50,657 nt of DNA from a bacterium (GTDB taxonomy: Bacteria > Myxococcota_A > UBA9160 > SZUA-336), in the NCBI GenBank assembly GCA_024226335.1, contig JAAELY010000318.1, positions 1 through 50,657 of the forward strand, in the 5' to 3' direction. A program made the translations under genes and the position numbers. The first letter of the stretch is position 1. Each line of letters starts with the position of its first letter. The notes below the pieces were generated by a model, which saw only the letters and a list, made by a program, of their open reading frames with translations, had not been told where the DNA came from and ran no database searches. Below are positions 34,086 through 43,061 of this stretch, piece by piece.

Positions 34086-36490
34086 AGTTTGCTCTCGGCT
34101 GGCTCGCGGAGTACATCGACCTTCCCGTTGGGGCGGAAGAGCTCGCCGAGCGTTTGACGGTCGGTGGCCTGGAAATCGAAGGCATCGAGCGCACGGGTCC
34201 GGATCTGAGCGGTGTGCGGGTCGGTCACGTCCTGGAACGCGCCAAGCATCCCGATGCCGACAGTCTTTCTGTATGCAAGGTCGATCTGGGAGATGGAGAA
34301 CCCGTCGATATCGTGTGTGGTGCACCCAATGTAGCCAGCGGCCAGAAGGTCGCGGTCGCATCTCCTGGATCCCGGTTGCCCGACGGCACCAAGCTCAAGA
34401 AGACCAAGATCCGCGGTGTGGTGTCGCGCGGCATGATCTGTTCGGATCGCGAGCTGGGTCTGGGCGATTCCCACGAAGGCATCAAGGTTCTGCCCGACGA
34501 GGCGTCCCTTGGGGCGCCTCTCACGGAAGTCGTCCCCGCAGGCGATATCGTACTCGATGTGGAGATCACCCCGAATCGCGGCGACTGGGTGTCGATGCTG
34601 GGAATGGCCCGCGAGGTGCGCGCGCACTACGGGGGTGAACTGCGCATTCCGGACTTCGCCGTTGCCGAGGTCGGCCGCGCTACCTCGGAAGACATCTCGA
34701 TCGAGATCGAAGACTCCGATGGCTGCTTCTGCTACGTCGGCCGCGTGGTGCGCGGTATTACAGTCGGCCCGTCCCCCGAATGGCTCGTGGCGAAACTCGA
34801 GGCGGCCGGATTGCGCTCGATCAATATCGTGGTCGACGTCACGAATCTGGTCCTATTGGAGTTCGGGCAACCGCTGCACGCTTTCGATCTTTCGACTCTG
34901 CGCGACTCGAAAATCTGTGTGCGTGCTGCGAAGCAGGGTGAGAAGATCCTCACGCTCGATGATCAGACGCGCGAACTTTCGGTGAGTGACCTGGTGATCG
35001 CCGACGCCGAACGCGCGATTGCCATCGCGGGTGTGATGGGCGGATCCGAGACGGAGGTTCGCGACTCGACGAGCGATGTACTGATTGAATCGGCGCATTT
35101 CCAGCCCGCGCGTGTACGCCGCACGGCGCGCCGACTGGGGTTGCAGACCGACGCGTCGTATCGCTTCGAGCGCGGAGTGGATGGCCAGGGTATTGCCCGT
35201 GCCGCGGATCGCTGCGCGACCCTGCTGGCGGAACTCGCGGGAGGCAGTGTTTCGAAGGGGCGCGTGGAGGCCAGGGGAGGGGATTTCCAGCATTGCGATG
35301 AAGTAGAGCTGGACCCGAAGCGGGTAAACCGTCTCCTGGGAACGAAACTCTCCACGGAAGAGATCACAGCACTGCTTGCGCGCCTCGAAATTCGAGCCTC
35401 TCTCTCCGGTGAAGGTCGATTGTGTTGCTCGATCCCTAGCCATCGCAACGACCTGGCGATTCCGGCAGACATCGTCGAGGAAGTGGCGCGCATCTACGGC
35501 TACGACCAGATCGAAACGACCCTGCCGATGGCCCAAATCGAGCCCGTGTCCCGCCCACGCGAAGCGGTGATCTCCGCTCGTGTTCGCGACAGCCTCGTGG
35601 GAAGCGGCATGCTCGAGATGCGTTCCTTCCCGGGCATGCAGCCGGGGGATCTCGACGCGCTCCTGCTGGCCGAAGACGATCCTCGACGGCGCGTGGTGCG
35701 GCTGGTCAACCCGATCAGCGAAGAAGAAGGCGTCTTGCGCTCGACTTTCCTGCCCTCAATTCTGCGCGCCACTTTGCGCAATCTGTCTCATCAGGTGGAT
35801 CGAGTGCGGTTGTTCGAGGTCGGTCGCCTGTTCCTCGACGAAGATGGCCGGGAACTCCCGAATGAACGCAACACGGTCGCGGGCGTGCTGACCCGGGGCC
35901 AGCGTTCGAGCCTCTGGGAACCGGCACAGGTTCCGTCCGTGTTCTTCGAAGCGAAGGGGATCGTCGAGCGCCTGCTGGCTGAACTGGGCTTTCGCGCGCG
36001 CTTCCACTCGGGCACGAGTGCGACCTACCTGCATCCGGGCGCGAGCGGTGAATTCTCCGTAGGCAAATCGCCAAACGCGCGGGTGGGAGAACTCCATCCA
36101 AAGGTCGCAGCGCACTACGACATCCACGTGCCTGCTGCGATCTTCGAAGTCGATCTCAAAGAGCTGGAGGGACTCGGAGTCCGTCCAGTTCGCTTCCGCG
36201 ACGTTTCTTCCCATCCCGCGGTACAACGCGACATTGCGGTCGTCGTGGGAACGGATCAGCCAGCGGGCGAAATCCTGGACGAAATCCGCAAAACGGGTGG
36301 GAACCACCTGGTAGAGGTCAGTTTGTTCGACCGATACGAGGGCAAGGGTATTCCAGAAGGCAAGGTGAGCCTGGCCTTCCGAATGGTGTTTCAGAGAGCG
36401 GACAGAACCCTGACCGACGCCGAGGTTTCCAAAAGTACCGAGAGGGTCGTTCAGATGCTGTCAAACCGTTATGGCGGCGAACAACGCTAG
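34082..36490 (+). CDS. pheT: Phenylalanyl-tRNA synthetase beta subunit
   Basis: The 802-residue beta chain has an N-terminal tRNA-binding OB domain (VGHVLERAKHPDADSL, VCGAPNV), the B3/B4 editing domain that hydrolyses mischarged Tyr-tRNA-Phe (ALEVGQPLHAFD-like segment EFGQPLHAFDLSTL), the B5 domain, and the catalytic-like core (HRNDLAIPADIVEEVARIYGYD). The C-terminal B8 ferredoxin-like anticodon-binding domain (DVSSHPAVQRDIAVVV) closes it. It is translationally coupled to pheS and 24 nt upstream of ihfA. Length and order are normal for the bacterial long form. Confidence 0.97.
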   Translation: MKFALGWLAEYIDLPVGAEELAERLTVGGLEIEGIERTGPDLSGVRVGHVLERAKHPDADSLSVCKVDLGDGEPVDIVCGAPNVASGQKVAVASPGSRLPDGTKLKKTKIRGVVSRGMICSDRELGLGDSHEGIKVLPDEASLGAPLTEVVPAGDIVLDVEITPNRGDWVSMLGMAREVRAHYGGELRIPDFAVAEVGRATSEDISIEIEDSDGCFCYVGRVVRGITVGPSPEWLVAKLEAAGLRSINIVVDVTNLVLLEFGQPLHAFDLSTLRDSKICVRAAKQGEKILTLDDQTRELSVSDLVIADAERAIAIAGVMGGSETEVRDSTSDVLIESAHFQPARVRRTARRLGLQTDASYRFERGVDGQGIARAADRCATLLAELAGGSVSKGRVEARGGDFQHCDEVELDPKRVNRLLGTKLSTEEITALLARLEIRASLSGEGRLCCSIPSHRNDLAIPADIVEEVARIYGYDQIETTLPMAQIEPVSRPREAVISARVRDSLVGSGMLEMRSFPGMQPGDLDALLLAEDDPRRRVVRLVNPISEEEGVLRSTFLPSILRATLRNLSHQVDRVRLFEVGRLFLDEDGRELPNERNTVAGVLTRGQRSSLWEPAQVPSVFFEAKGIVERLLAELGFRARFHSGTSATYLHPGASGEFSVGKSPNARVGELHPKVAAHYDIHVPAAIFEVDLKELEGLGVRPVRFRDVSSHPAVQRDIAVVVGTDQPAGEILDEIRKTGGNHLVEVSLFDRYEGKGIPEGKVSLAFRMVFQRADRTLTDAEVSKSTERVVQMLSNRYGGEQR

Positions 36491-36514
36491 ACCGCCGGGT
36501 GAGAGGAGAGAGCC

Positions 36515-36817
36515 ATGACCAAAGCCGATATCGTCGAGACGATCTATGAGCGAGTCGGTTTCTCGAAGAAGGAATCGGCGGAACTCGTCGAGACAGTCTT
36601 CGACGTGATCAAGGAAGCGCTCGTCAATGGTGAGAAGGCGAAGTTCTCGGGCTTCGGCAACTTCGTCGTCCGTGAGAAGAACGCTCGGAAGGGGCGCAAT
36701 CCACAGACGGGCGAAGAGATTCAGCTCGAGGCCAGACGAGTGTTGACCTTCAAGCCGAGCCTCGTGCTCAAGACGGCCCTCAACGAAAACCCGGTCTCGC
36801 CGGAGGAGTTGTCCTGA
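36515..36817 (+). CDS. ihfA: Integration host factor alpha subunit (HU/IHF family)
   Basis: This 100-residue DNA-bending protein has the N-terminal helices TKADIVETIYERVGFSKKES, FSGFGNFVVREKNARKGRNP with the beta arms, and the Pro in RNPQTGE that intercalates into DNA. Its place after pheT, as in E. coli, identifies it as IhfA more than HU. The partner IhfB is not in the window. GAGAGGAGAGAG gives a strong ribosome site for ATG 36515. Its stop shares one base with the MerR start. Confidence 0.94.
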   Translation: MTKADIVETIYERVGFSKKESAELVETVFDVIKEALVNGEKAKFSGFGNFVVREKNARKGRNPQTGEEIQLEARRVLTFKPSLVLKTALNENPVSPEELS

Positions 36818-37194
36818 TGATTGATGAGATTCGACGACAGCTCGAGAAGATTCCGCAGAAGACTTACTACCGGATCGGTGAAGTCGCGACGATAACGGCC
36901 ATTAAACCCTATGTGCTGCGCTTCTGGGAGACGGAATTCACGGCCATGGCTCCGCCGAAGTCTCGTTCCAAGCAACGCATGTATCGGCGCAAGGACATAG
37001 AGACCATCCTCACGATCAAGCATCTGCTCTACGACGAGCGCTTCACGATCGAGGGCGCGCGCAAGCGTCTGGTCGAACTCGCACGAGAGCAGCGCGCGCA
37101 AACGGATCCTCAGCAGATCCGTCTGCGCACGAGTGCTCTGTCGCAGATTCGCGCAGAGTTGGTTTCCCTACGCGAGCTGATCGCTCCTAACTAG
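36817..37194 (+). CDS. MerR-family transcriptional regulator
   Basis: The 125-residue protein has a MerR winged-helix head (YRIGEVATITAIKPYVLRFWE, then YRRKDIETILTIKHLLYDERFTIEGARKRL) and a short C-terminal coiled coil for dimerisation. It has no cysteine metal site, so the signal is not a metal of the usual MerR type. A MerR gene directly after ihfA is common in deltaproteobacterial genomes, but its target is not known to me. It starts at ATG 36817, overlapping the ihfA stop by one base. Its stop overlaps the convergent histone-like gene within the four bases CTAG. Confidence 0.9.
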   Translation: MIDEIRRQLEKIPQKTYYRIGEVATITAIKPYVLRFWETEFTAMAPPKSRSKQRMYRRKDIETILTIKHLLYDERFTIEGARKRLVELAREQRAQTDPQQIRLRTSALSQIRAELVSLRELIAPN

Positions 37195-37553
37195 TTCCCA
37201 GAACCGAGGAGCGTCTGGCGTCGCCGTGCCAGCGCGGCCGCGATCGGATTCGTCTGAACGCCGCTCGTTGGAACGGCCCGCCTGCGCACACCTGCAGCCT
37301 TCTTGGGAGGAGCCGTCTTCTTTCGCGCGCTGGTCTTCTTGGGAGGAGCCGTCTTCTTTCGCGCGGTGGTCTTCTTGCGAGGAGCCGTCTTCTTTCGCGC
37401 GCTGGTCTTCTTGCGAGAAGCCGTCTTCTTTCGCGCGCTGGTCTTCTTGCGAGAAGCCGTCTTCTTTCGCGCAGTGTTCTTCTTGCGAGAGGCCGTCTTC
37501 TTTCGCGCGCTGGTCTTCTTCTTGACTGTCTTCTTCCGTCTTTTCGCTGCCAT
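37191..37553 (-). CDS. Lysine-rich histone-H1-like repeat protein
   Basis: The 120-residue protein is nearly all Lys, Arg, Ala, Thr and Ser. It is built from a 12-residue unit of the kind KKTSARKKTASR repeated about six times, and ends in a less repetitive tail (PTSGVQTNPIAAALARRR). This composition matches bacterial H1-like nucleoid proteins (AlgP or Hc1-like C-termini). It is expected to be disordered, strongly basic and to bind DNA or RNA non-specifically. The start at 37553 (MAAKRRKKTVKK) is the only sensible one. It is coded opposite, and overlapping by 3 nt, the MerR gene. Cross-strand frames of this repeat are also open, which is a by-product of the repeat. Confidence 0.85.
   Translation of the reverse strand: MAAKRRKKTVKKKTSARKKTASRKKNTARKKTASRKKTSARKKTASRKKTSARKKTAPRKKTTARKKTAPPKKTSARKKTAPPKKAAGVRRRAVPTSGVQTNPIAAALARRRQTLLGSGN
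37312..37527 (-). repeat. 36-bp tandem repeat, about six copies, inside the histone-like gene
   Basis: Units begin at 37312, 37348, 37384, 37420, 37456 and 37492 and differ by a few bases, mostly in the middle (for example ggagga versus gagaa). The 36-bp period encodes 12 residues, so copy number can change without breaking the reading frame. Confidence 0.85.
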
Positions 37554-37634
37554 TTTCCCCCCTGTTCTCGTACCCCGGCGGATTCCGGTTCAAAATCGGC
37601 TGGGAATATACCTCCGACGACGCGCTGCGCGATG

Positions 37635-37656
37635 TTTGCGGGCGTTTTGCCGCAAA
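37635..37656. promoter_or_regulatory. Inverted repeat upstream of the winged-helix regulator
   Basis: TTTGCGG (37635-37641) and CCGCAAA (37650-37656) form a perfect inverted repeat with an 8-nt centre, followed by four T. It ends 43 nt before the start at 37700. A second palindrome, GGTTCGAACC (37674-37683), lies 16 nt before the start. They may be operators in the divergent region between the histone-like gene and the regulator. Confidence 0.45.
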
Positions 37657-37699
37657 TTTTCCGTCACCTGAACGGTTCGAACCACTACAAACATATGGG

Positions 37700-40600
37700 A
37701 TGTCTGTTCTCTACGAGTTTCTCGACTGCGAGTTGGACGAGAGCCGCTACCAGCTTCGCCGGCAAGGCCAGCCGGTCGAGCTGGAACCCAAGGTTTTCGA
37801 GGTTCTGGCCTATCTGATCCGAGCTCGGGATCGGGTGGTCTCGAAACGCGAACTCCTCGACCGGCTTTGGCCCGATCGGATCGTCGGGGAATGGTCCCTC
37901 ACGCGCTGCATCTCCCTCGCGCGAAAGGCCGTGCACGACAACCCCTCCCGCCAGTCGATCATCCAGACCGTGTACGGGCGAGGCTATCGCTTCGTAGCCG
38001 AAGTGACCGATCGCACGAGCGCTGGAACGGTTGCCGGGAGCGCTTCGATCTCCGAGGTCTCCATAGCCCCTGTGGCCCCCGATGATCCGTTCGTAGGCCG
38101 AAGTGCCGAACTGGCGGAAGTCGGGCTAGCACTCGATTCAGCGCTCGCCGGGCGGGGGCGGTTGGTGTTCTTGCTGGGCGAAAACGGCATCGGCAAGAGT
38201 CGCCTCGCCCAAGAGGTCGCGTCCATTGCCTCTGAAGCGGGTGCGGTCGCCCGCCTCGGGCAATGCTGGGAGGTCGAGGGAACTCCGGCCTTCTACCCCT
38301 GGATGCAAATCGTATGCGATGAGGCGCGCTCTCGCGGTGGGCGAGCCACGCGACTGCTCATGGGGCGCCGCGCCGCCGAGATCACGCGCGTCGTTCCCGA
38401 CCTTCACGAGATTCTCGATGATCTCGCCGAAGCGCCTGCCCTCGAGCCTCTCCAGGAGCGCTTTCGCGTATTCGAGGCAATCACCTACTTCCTGAAGCGC
38501 TCCGCAAAGGAACGACCTCTGGTTCTGCTTCTCGACGATCTGCAGCGCGCCGATATTGGCTCGTTGCGCCTGCTCGAGTTCTTATCTCGCGAGATTTTCG
38601 ACTCCCGGATCCTGATGATCTGCAGTTACCGTGAAGCGGAGCTGAACACCTCAGCAGAGCGGGCGCGCATGGTGGCTGAGTTGAGTCGCAGCGGGTCCGC
38701 ACAGCAGTTCCGACTCGGTGGGTTGACTGTCGCGGACGTCCGGGCGTTTGCCGCGCAACTGCCGGGACCGCCGGCGAGCGAAGACCTGGTTGCCGTGCTG
38801 CACCGGCATACGGGCGGCAATCCGTTCTTCTTGAAGCAGATGCTTCCGCTCGTGGCCGGAGATGCCGAGAACTCGTGGCTCGATCCCGATCACGAGGTGC
38901 GATTGCCCGAGGGGATGCGTCAGGCAACCCTGCGCCAACTCGACGGCCTTTCTGAAGACTGTCGCACGGCTCTCATCGAGGCTTCGGTCATGGGCTGCCG
39001 TTTCGACTCCGCCACCCTCGCCCGGGCATCGATGATGGATGAGGCGAAGCTGCGCGAGTATTTCGACGAGGCCGAGCGGGCCGGAATCGTTATTGTCGAT
39101 CGCGAGGATCCCGGGCGCTTCGAATTCGCCCATGGGATCGTGCGCGATACGCTATACGCGGATCTGGCTGCGAGCGAACGCTCAGCTTCCCATTGCCGCC
39201 TGGGCGAAGCGATCGAAGGCATGGTTTCTCCCGGAGAAGGTGGGCGAGTCGCCGAACTCGCCCGCCACTTCGCAGAGGCGGCCGCATCGGGTGGGGAGAA
39301 GAAGGCCTTCGACTACGCGATTGCTGCCGGTCGCTGGTCGACGGACGGTGGCGCCTTCGAAGAAGCCTGTCGCTTCCTCTCCAGTGCGCTCCACCTTGCG
39401 GAGCGGATCGAATCGGTCGATGAGGGCCAGCAATGCGATCTACTGCTGGACCTCGGCGATGCCCAGATGCACTCGCGCGATGTATCGTCGGCGCGCGATA
39501 CGCTTCAACGCGCGTCGGTTCTGGCGCGCCGCCTCGAAGACCCGGAGCGCCTGGCGCGGGTCGCGCTCGGGGTGTCGAATTCGTATATGCCGCTGGCGCG
39601 AGCGATCGTCGACGAGCGCATCGTCTCCTTGCTCGAGGAAGCCCTCGAGGCGCTCGACGAGGGCGATAGTTCCTTACGCGCACTGACACTCTCGAGCCTG
39701 GCCGGATCTCTGTACTGGTCTGGCGTTCCCCAGCGCGTCGCGCAACTCGTCGAAGAGGCGCTCGAGATGGCCCGACGCCTCGATGATCCACCGACGCTTC
39801 TGTTCACTCTGAGCGTCGCGCTCATCACCAATCTGGGACCGGACCTCATCGAGCACAGCATCGATCTGGCAGAAGAAGCCGTCCGCCTGGGCGAGCAGGT
39901 CGGCGTCAAGCGCGAGTACCTGGACGCGCGAGTGCAACGCATGATCGCGTTGTTCTCCACGGGAGAGTTCGAGACCTTCGATCTGGAACTCCGCAAACTG
40001 GTGAGCTTGACCTCCGACATGTGCGCGCCCGAGGCTCATGAGTTCATTCCCTTCTTCGAAGCGACGCGGGCCATCATGTCGGGCCGATTCGAGGCCGCAG
40101 AGGGCTTTGTCGATGAGTTGCTTGCCCGATCTCGGCGGATGCAGGACGAGGTTGGAAACACCGGCTTCGGAATGCAGGTGCTCTCACTGCGAGGACTTCA
40201 GGGGGCCTCGGAGGAATACGTCGAAGTTGCGCGCAATCTCGCCGAGCACCACACATCCGTTCCCTTGTTCCGCTGCGCGCTGGCTCGCGGTTACTGCGAC
40301 CTGGATCAGCCGGGACTGGCTCGTGGCGAGGTCGACCGGCTGGCAGCACGGGACTTCACGGGTATCTACAAGAACATCAGCTGGTTGTGCGAGATGGCGC
40401 TTCTGGCGGAAACCTGTGCTTTGCTGGGCGACGAACCCCGCTGCCTGGCTCTGTACGAGATTCTTTCACCCTACGCACATCGCTACGTAACGAGCGGGGC
40501 CGTTCTGTACATGGGTTCGGTTCAGCGTTACCTGGGCGTGCTGGCGACGGTTCTGCGTCGCTTCAATATCGCAAGCGGGCATTTCCTGGCGGCTGAGGAA

Positions 40601-40786
40601 ATGGAATCCCTCGCGGGGGCCCGTCCGTGGATGGCGTGGGCGCAGAATGAGCGTGCGCGAATGCTGATGATCCGGAATCGCGATGGGGACCGACTGGAAG
40701 CAGAGGCGCTCGCGGCTCGAGCGCTCGGGACGGCCCGGGATCTGGGAATGCGAAGTCTCGAGCGTCGCGTTCTCTCGATCTCCTGA
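37700..40786 (+). CDS. Winged-helix DNA-binding, AAA ATPase and TPR-like regulator
   Basis: The 1028-residue protein starts with an OmpR/CadC-type winged helix (residues about 5-95; RYQLRRQGQPVELEPKVF, then RDRVVSKRELLDRLWP and the wing IIQTVYGRGYRFVAEV). A STAND-type ATPase follows, with Walker A G160-S167 (GENGIGKS) and Walker B LVLLLDDLQRAD (D279 D280). From about residue 500 to the end are TPR-like helical repeats. It has no receiver or membrane segment, so the signal is likely sensed by the repeats and relayed by the ATPase. The ATPase/TPR half parallels the cyclase protein at 7.9 kb, with DNA binding instead of a cyclase as output. ATG 37700 is chosen because the winged helix begins at once. 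Confidence 0.88.
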   Translation: MSVLYEFLDCELDESRYQLRRQGQPVELEPKVFEVLAYLIRARDRVVSKRELLDRLWPDRIVGEWSLTRCISLARKAVHDNPSRQSIIQTVYGRGYRFVAEVTDRTSAGTVAGSASISEVSIAPVAPDDPFVGRSAELAEVGLALDSALAGRGRLVFLLGENGIGKSRLAQEVASIASEAGAVARLGQCWEVEGTPAFYPWMQIVCDEARSRGGRATRLLMGRRAAEITRVVPDLHEILDDLAEAPALEPLQERFRVFEAITYFLKRSAKERPLVLLLDDLQRADIGSLRLLEFLSREIFDSRILMICSYREAELNTSAERARMVAELSRSGSAQQFRLGGLTVADVRAFAAQLPGPPASEDLVAVLHRHTGGNPFFLKQMLPLVAGDAENSWLDPDHEVRLPEGMRQATLRQLDGLSEDCRTALIEASVMGCRFDSATLARASMMDEAKLREYFDEAERAGIVIVDREDPGRFEFAHGIVRDTLYADLAASERSASHCRLGEAIEGMVSPGEGGRVAELARHFAEAAASGGEKKAFDYAIAAGRWSTDGGAFEEACRFLSSALHLAERIESVDEGQQCDLLLDLGDAQMHSRDVSSARDTLQRASVLARRLEDPERLARVALGVSNSYMPLARAIVDERIVSLLEEALEALDEGDSSLRALTLSSLAGSLYWSGVPQRVAQLVEEALEMARRLDDPPTLLFTLSVALITNLGPDLIEHSIDLAEEAVRLGEQVGVKREYLDARVQRMIALFSTGEFETFDLELRKLVSLTSDMCAPEAHEFIPFFEATRAIMSGRFEAAEGFVDELLARSRRMQDEVGNTGFGMQVLSLRGLQGASEEYVEVARNLAEHHTSVPLFRCALARGYCDLDQPGLARGEVDRLAARDFTGIYKNISWLCEMALLAETCALLGDEPRCLALYEILSPYAHRYVTSGAVLYMGSVQRYLGVLATVLRRFNIASGHFLAAEEMESLAGARPWMAWAQNERARMLMIRNRDGDRLEAEALAARALGTARDLGMRSLERRVLSIS

Positions 40787-40994
40787 GCCGTTTTTCGAGC
40801 GTCATCCGTCGGGCATCAGATTCTGATCGTTCGGGTCGCCCGCGGAGCATCCACTTGTCAGGATTCGAATGGTTCCCTAATGATTCCGGCTATTTGGATC
40901 ACCGAGCTGCGCGCAGGCCCACTCACCGATAGAGGGAGGCCAGGTGTTATTTCAGCATCCAGCACGGCGAGGTATTCGAGGATCGAAGGCGACG

Positions 40995-42180
40995 CTATTC
41001 CGTGTATGGGAACGCCGGAATGCTGGTGATATCAAACGAACTGGCGGTCAGCTGATAGCGACCCGCACCGGCCGCGCGCGAAACCAGGATGTGCCAGTTG
41101 CCGCCCGTGGGTTTGTCGAAGAGGCAGGCGTCGAACTGACGCGAGTTGGTGATCCCGCAATCGAAAATACTCGTTGTAGGAGGCGATCCGGCCTTCACGT
41201 AGAGATCGAAGTCAGCCGTACCGTCGTCGATTGCATTGATGGTTATGCGCAATTCTTCGCTACCCGGATGCAAGACGATGGAGTGGGTCTCTTGCGGGTT
41301 TCCCGCACTGAGATCTCCAGAGAACGAGCTGACGGCGACCTCCGAATCACCGACCTGAGGCAGAACCCCGCAACTCGTCTGTCCGATCGTTCCAGTGTTG
41401 TTCTGGATCCAGGATGCGTAATTGAAGACGTTCATGTCGAAGGACTGGTCGTTCGCCTGGCAGTCCGCCGCGAGGCCCCCCGAGGTCGCTCCGGCCAGGA
41501 CCGCACCGCCGCCGAAGTCTACGAACAGCGGCCCGCCAGAGTCGCCGGTGCATGTATTGGAGTCGCTCCCGGGCGGCCCGATGGGAGCTTCGAAGTTCCA
41601 GCAGACGGATTTTGTGCTCGACACGCCCGGCGTACACGAAGCAGTCGTCACGCTGCCGGCTCTCTTGATTCCTTCGTCCAATACCTCCCCCCGTGCGGCC
41701 AAAACCCGCGATCGTGCCACTGGCGCCCAACGGGGGCGTCTGAATGGTGTTGATGGGTGTCGGGCGGATGCCTGTAACCGCTGTGGAGAGCTTGAGGACC
41801 GCTACGTCGTCGTCCGGGAAATACAGATCTGGATGCACTGTGACGCTATCGACCGCGAACAGACCGGCGTGCTGCAGGAACACCGTGTAGTTCGAAGGAT
41901 CGGGCGCACTCGCGCCCTGACAGGTCGAGCCCAGGCCGTCGCATACGCAGTGCGCTGCCGTCAGGACCTCGTCACAACCGATCAAAGTCGCGCTGCAGAC
42001 CGTCTGCGCACTGAACGGATCGCTGCCTTCGAGCAGCGCTGCGGTCGTCTCGAAGGTCTGCGTCTCCGTGCCGTTGACGATCTGTGGTTGGGGCGAGCGC
42101 GGGCGGGCGGTTCCCGCCGAAACCAGCAGCGCACCGGCGAAGGCCGCGCAGAGGATCGCCTTATGTGTTCGGACTCGCAT
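40995..42180 (-). pseudogene. Trypsin-like serine protease with PPC domain, interrupted by a frameshift
   Basis: Two overlapping minus-strand frames together encode one secreted S1-family protease. The 5' frame, from ATG 42180, has a signal peptide (KAILCAAFAGALLVSAGTA), IVNGTETQTF after activation, the catalytic His in LTAAHC and the Asp in DDDVAVLKL. The 3' frame has the Ser in TGDSGGPL and a C-terminal pre-peptidase (PPC) domain (FDLYVKAGSPPTT). The frames meet at a run of six C (41687-41692, G on the coding strand). Removing one base would join GRTG to EVLDEGIKR and restore a normal protease. It may be a true mutation, a phase-variable tract or a base-calling error. As read, the 5' frame product lacks the nucleophile and would be inactive. 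Confidence 0.82.
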
Positions 42181-42511
42181 CGCACACCCCGTAATGGCCA
42201 AACGAAGTGGCCGGAAGTGGCCGGAAGTGGAACTGGACGCGCACCAGGCGTCCGGTCGAAGTGCGGTCCGCAGAACATCTCTTTCCGCATTCCGCATCGT
42301 CGAATCTGCAGAGCAGAGCAACATGTCGCCGGTCCGGGTGTCAAGCATTTCCAGAGGGGTGCCCGGGCGATGAGCGGGTCCGGTCTCGGTTCATTCTTCC
42401 TCCTTCTGTGAACCGGGGCCGGACGGATACGCAGCTGGGCTCGTCTCCGCCTGTTCCCGCGCGAGAAAGCGCGTTACTCCTTCTTGCTCGGATTTCGCAG
42501 GAGGGAATCGA
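42181..42511. other. Divergent intergenic region between the protease and a small anchored protein
   Basis: No gene is seen in these 331 bases. On the protease strand, TTGACA (42344-42339) could be a -35 but no good -10 follows at the right distance. A 10-base unit aagtggccgg is repeated nearly three times at about 42205-42230. A strong ribosome site, AGGAGGGA, lies at the right edge before GTG 42512. Confidence 0.4.
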
Positions 42512-43057
42512 GTGAGCGGGCAGAGTCCTGAAAATCAGAGCGGCTCGTTGCGCAAGTTTGCGGGCGTGGTCGGCCCGGCCGTCGTCCTTCTGGTTCTTTG
42601 GTTCGGCTGGCAGATGCTCTCTCCCGGTGAGGACGAGCCCGTCGCACAGGTGCGGGAAACTCCAGAACTCGGCACCTCAACGACCGGAGAGGTGGCGAGC
42701 AAGGTGCAGGGAGCGCGCACCAAGAGCGCTGATTCCGGGGAGGCTGTAGACCAGTTGACGCTCGCACCGCACGGCCGAGTGACACTGGAGGCCGCGCGGA
42801 TTCCAGTGGACCAAGCGTTCGCAGTCGTTCTGGAACTCAACGAAGCCTCTCCGGACACCGAACCTCTGGAAACTCTGATCCTGGCCGAGGACGGGCGCAA
42901 GATCGAGACGACCTCAAAGGTGAACGAAACCGATCGCAAGACCGTACGCCTCGACGTCGCCCCCGATTTCCTCGTGCCCGGTCGCTACATGGTGCAGATC
43001 CGCACGAAAGAGGCCGACCCCTTTCCCCTGATTCGCTATGTGATCATCGTTCGTTGA
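42512..43057 (+). CDS. Small membrane-anchored protein of unknown function
   Basis: This 181-residue protein is not recognised. One hydrophobic segment near residues 17-33 (FAGVVGPAVVLLVLWFGW) is probably an uncleaved N-terminal anchor with the rest outside the membrane. A low-complexity linker (about 40-80) and a compact beta-rich domain (LTLAPHGRVTLEA to the C-terminus, PGRYMVQIRTKEADPFPLIRYVIIV) follow. The beta domain has the look of an immunoglobulin-like or carboxypeptidase-regulatory fold, but that is inference. GTG 42512 has AGGAGGGA about 7 nt upstream. It converges on the large beta-propeller gene, 4 nt apart. Confidence 0.7.
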   Translation: MSGQSPENQSGSLRKFAGVVGPAVVLLVLWFGWQMLSPGEDEPVAQVRETPELGTSTTGEVASKVQGARTKSADSGEAVDQLTLAPHGRVTLEAARIPVDQAFAVVLELNEASPDTEPLETLILAEDGRKIETTSKVNETDRKTVRLDVAPDFLVPGRYMVQIRTKEADPFPLIRYVIIVR

Positions 43058-43061
43058 GCGA

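Noticed and set aside
37312-37527. CRISPR array (36-bp repeats)
   Set aside because: Repeats are contiguous with no spacers and encode the histone-like protein in frame.
41680-41695. Programmed frameshift in the protease
   Set aside because: Needs a +1 shift at a G run with no stop codon, pseudoknot or rare-codon signal; a mutation or length variation is simpler.
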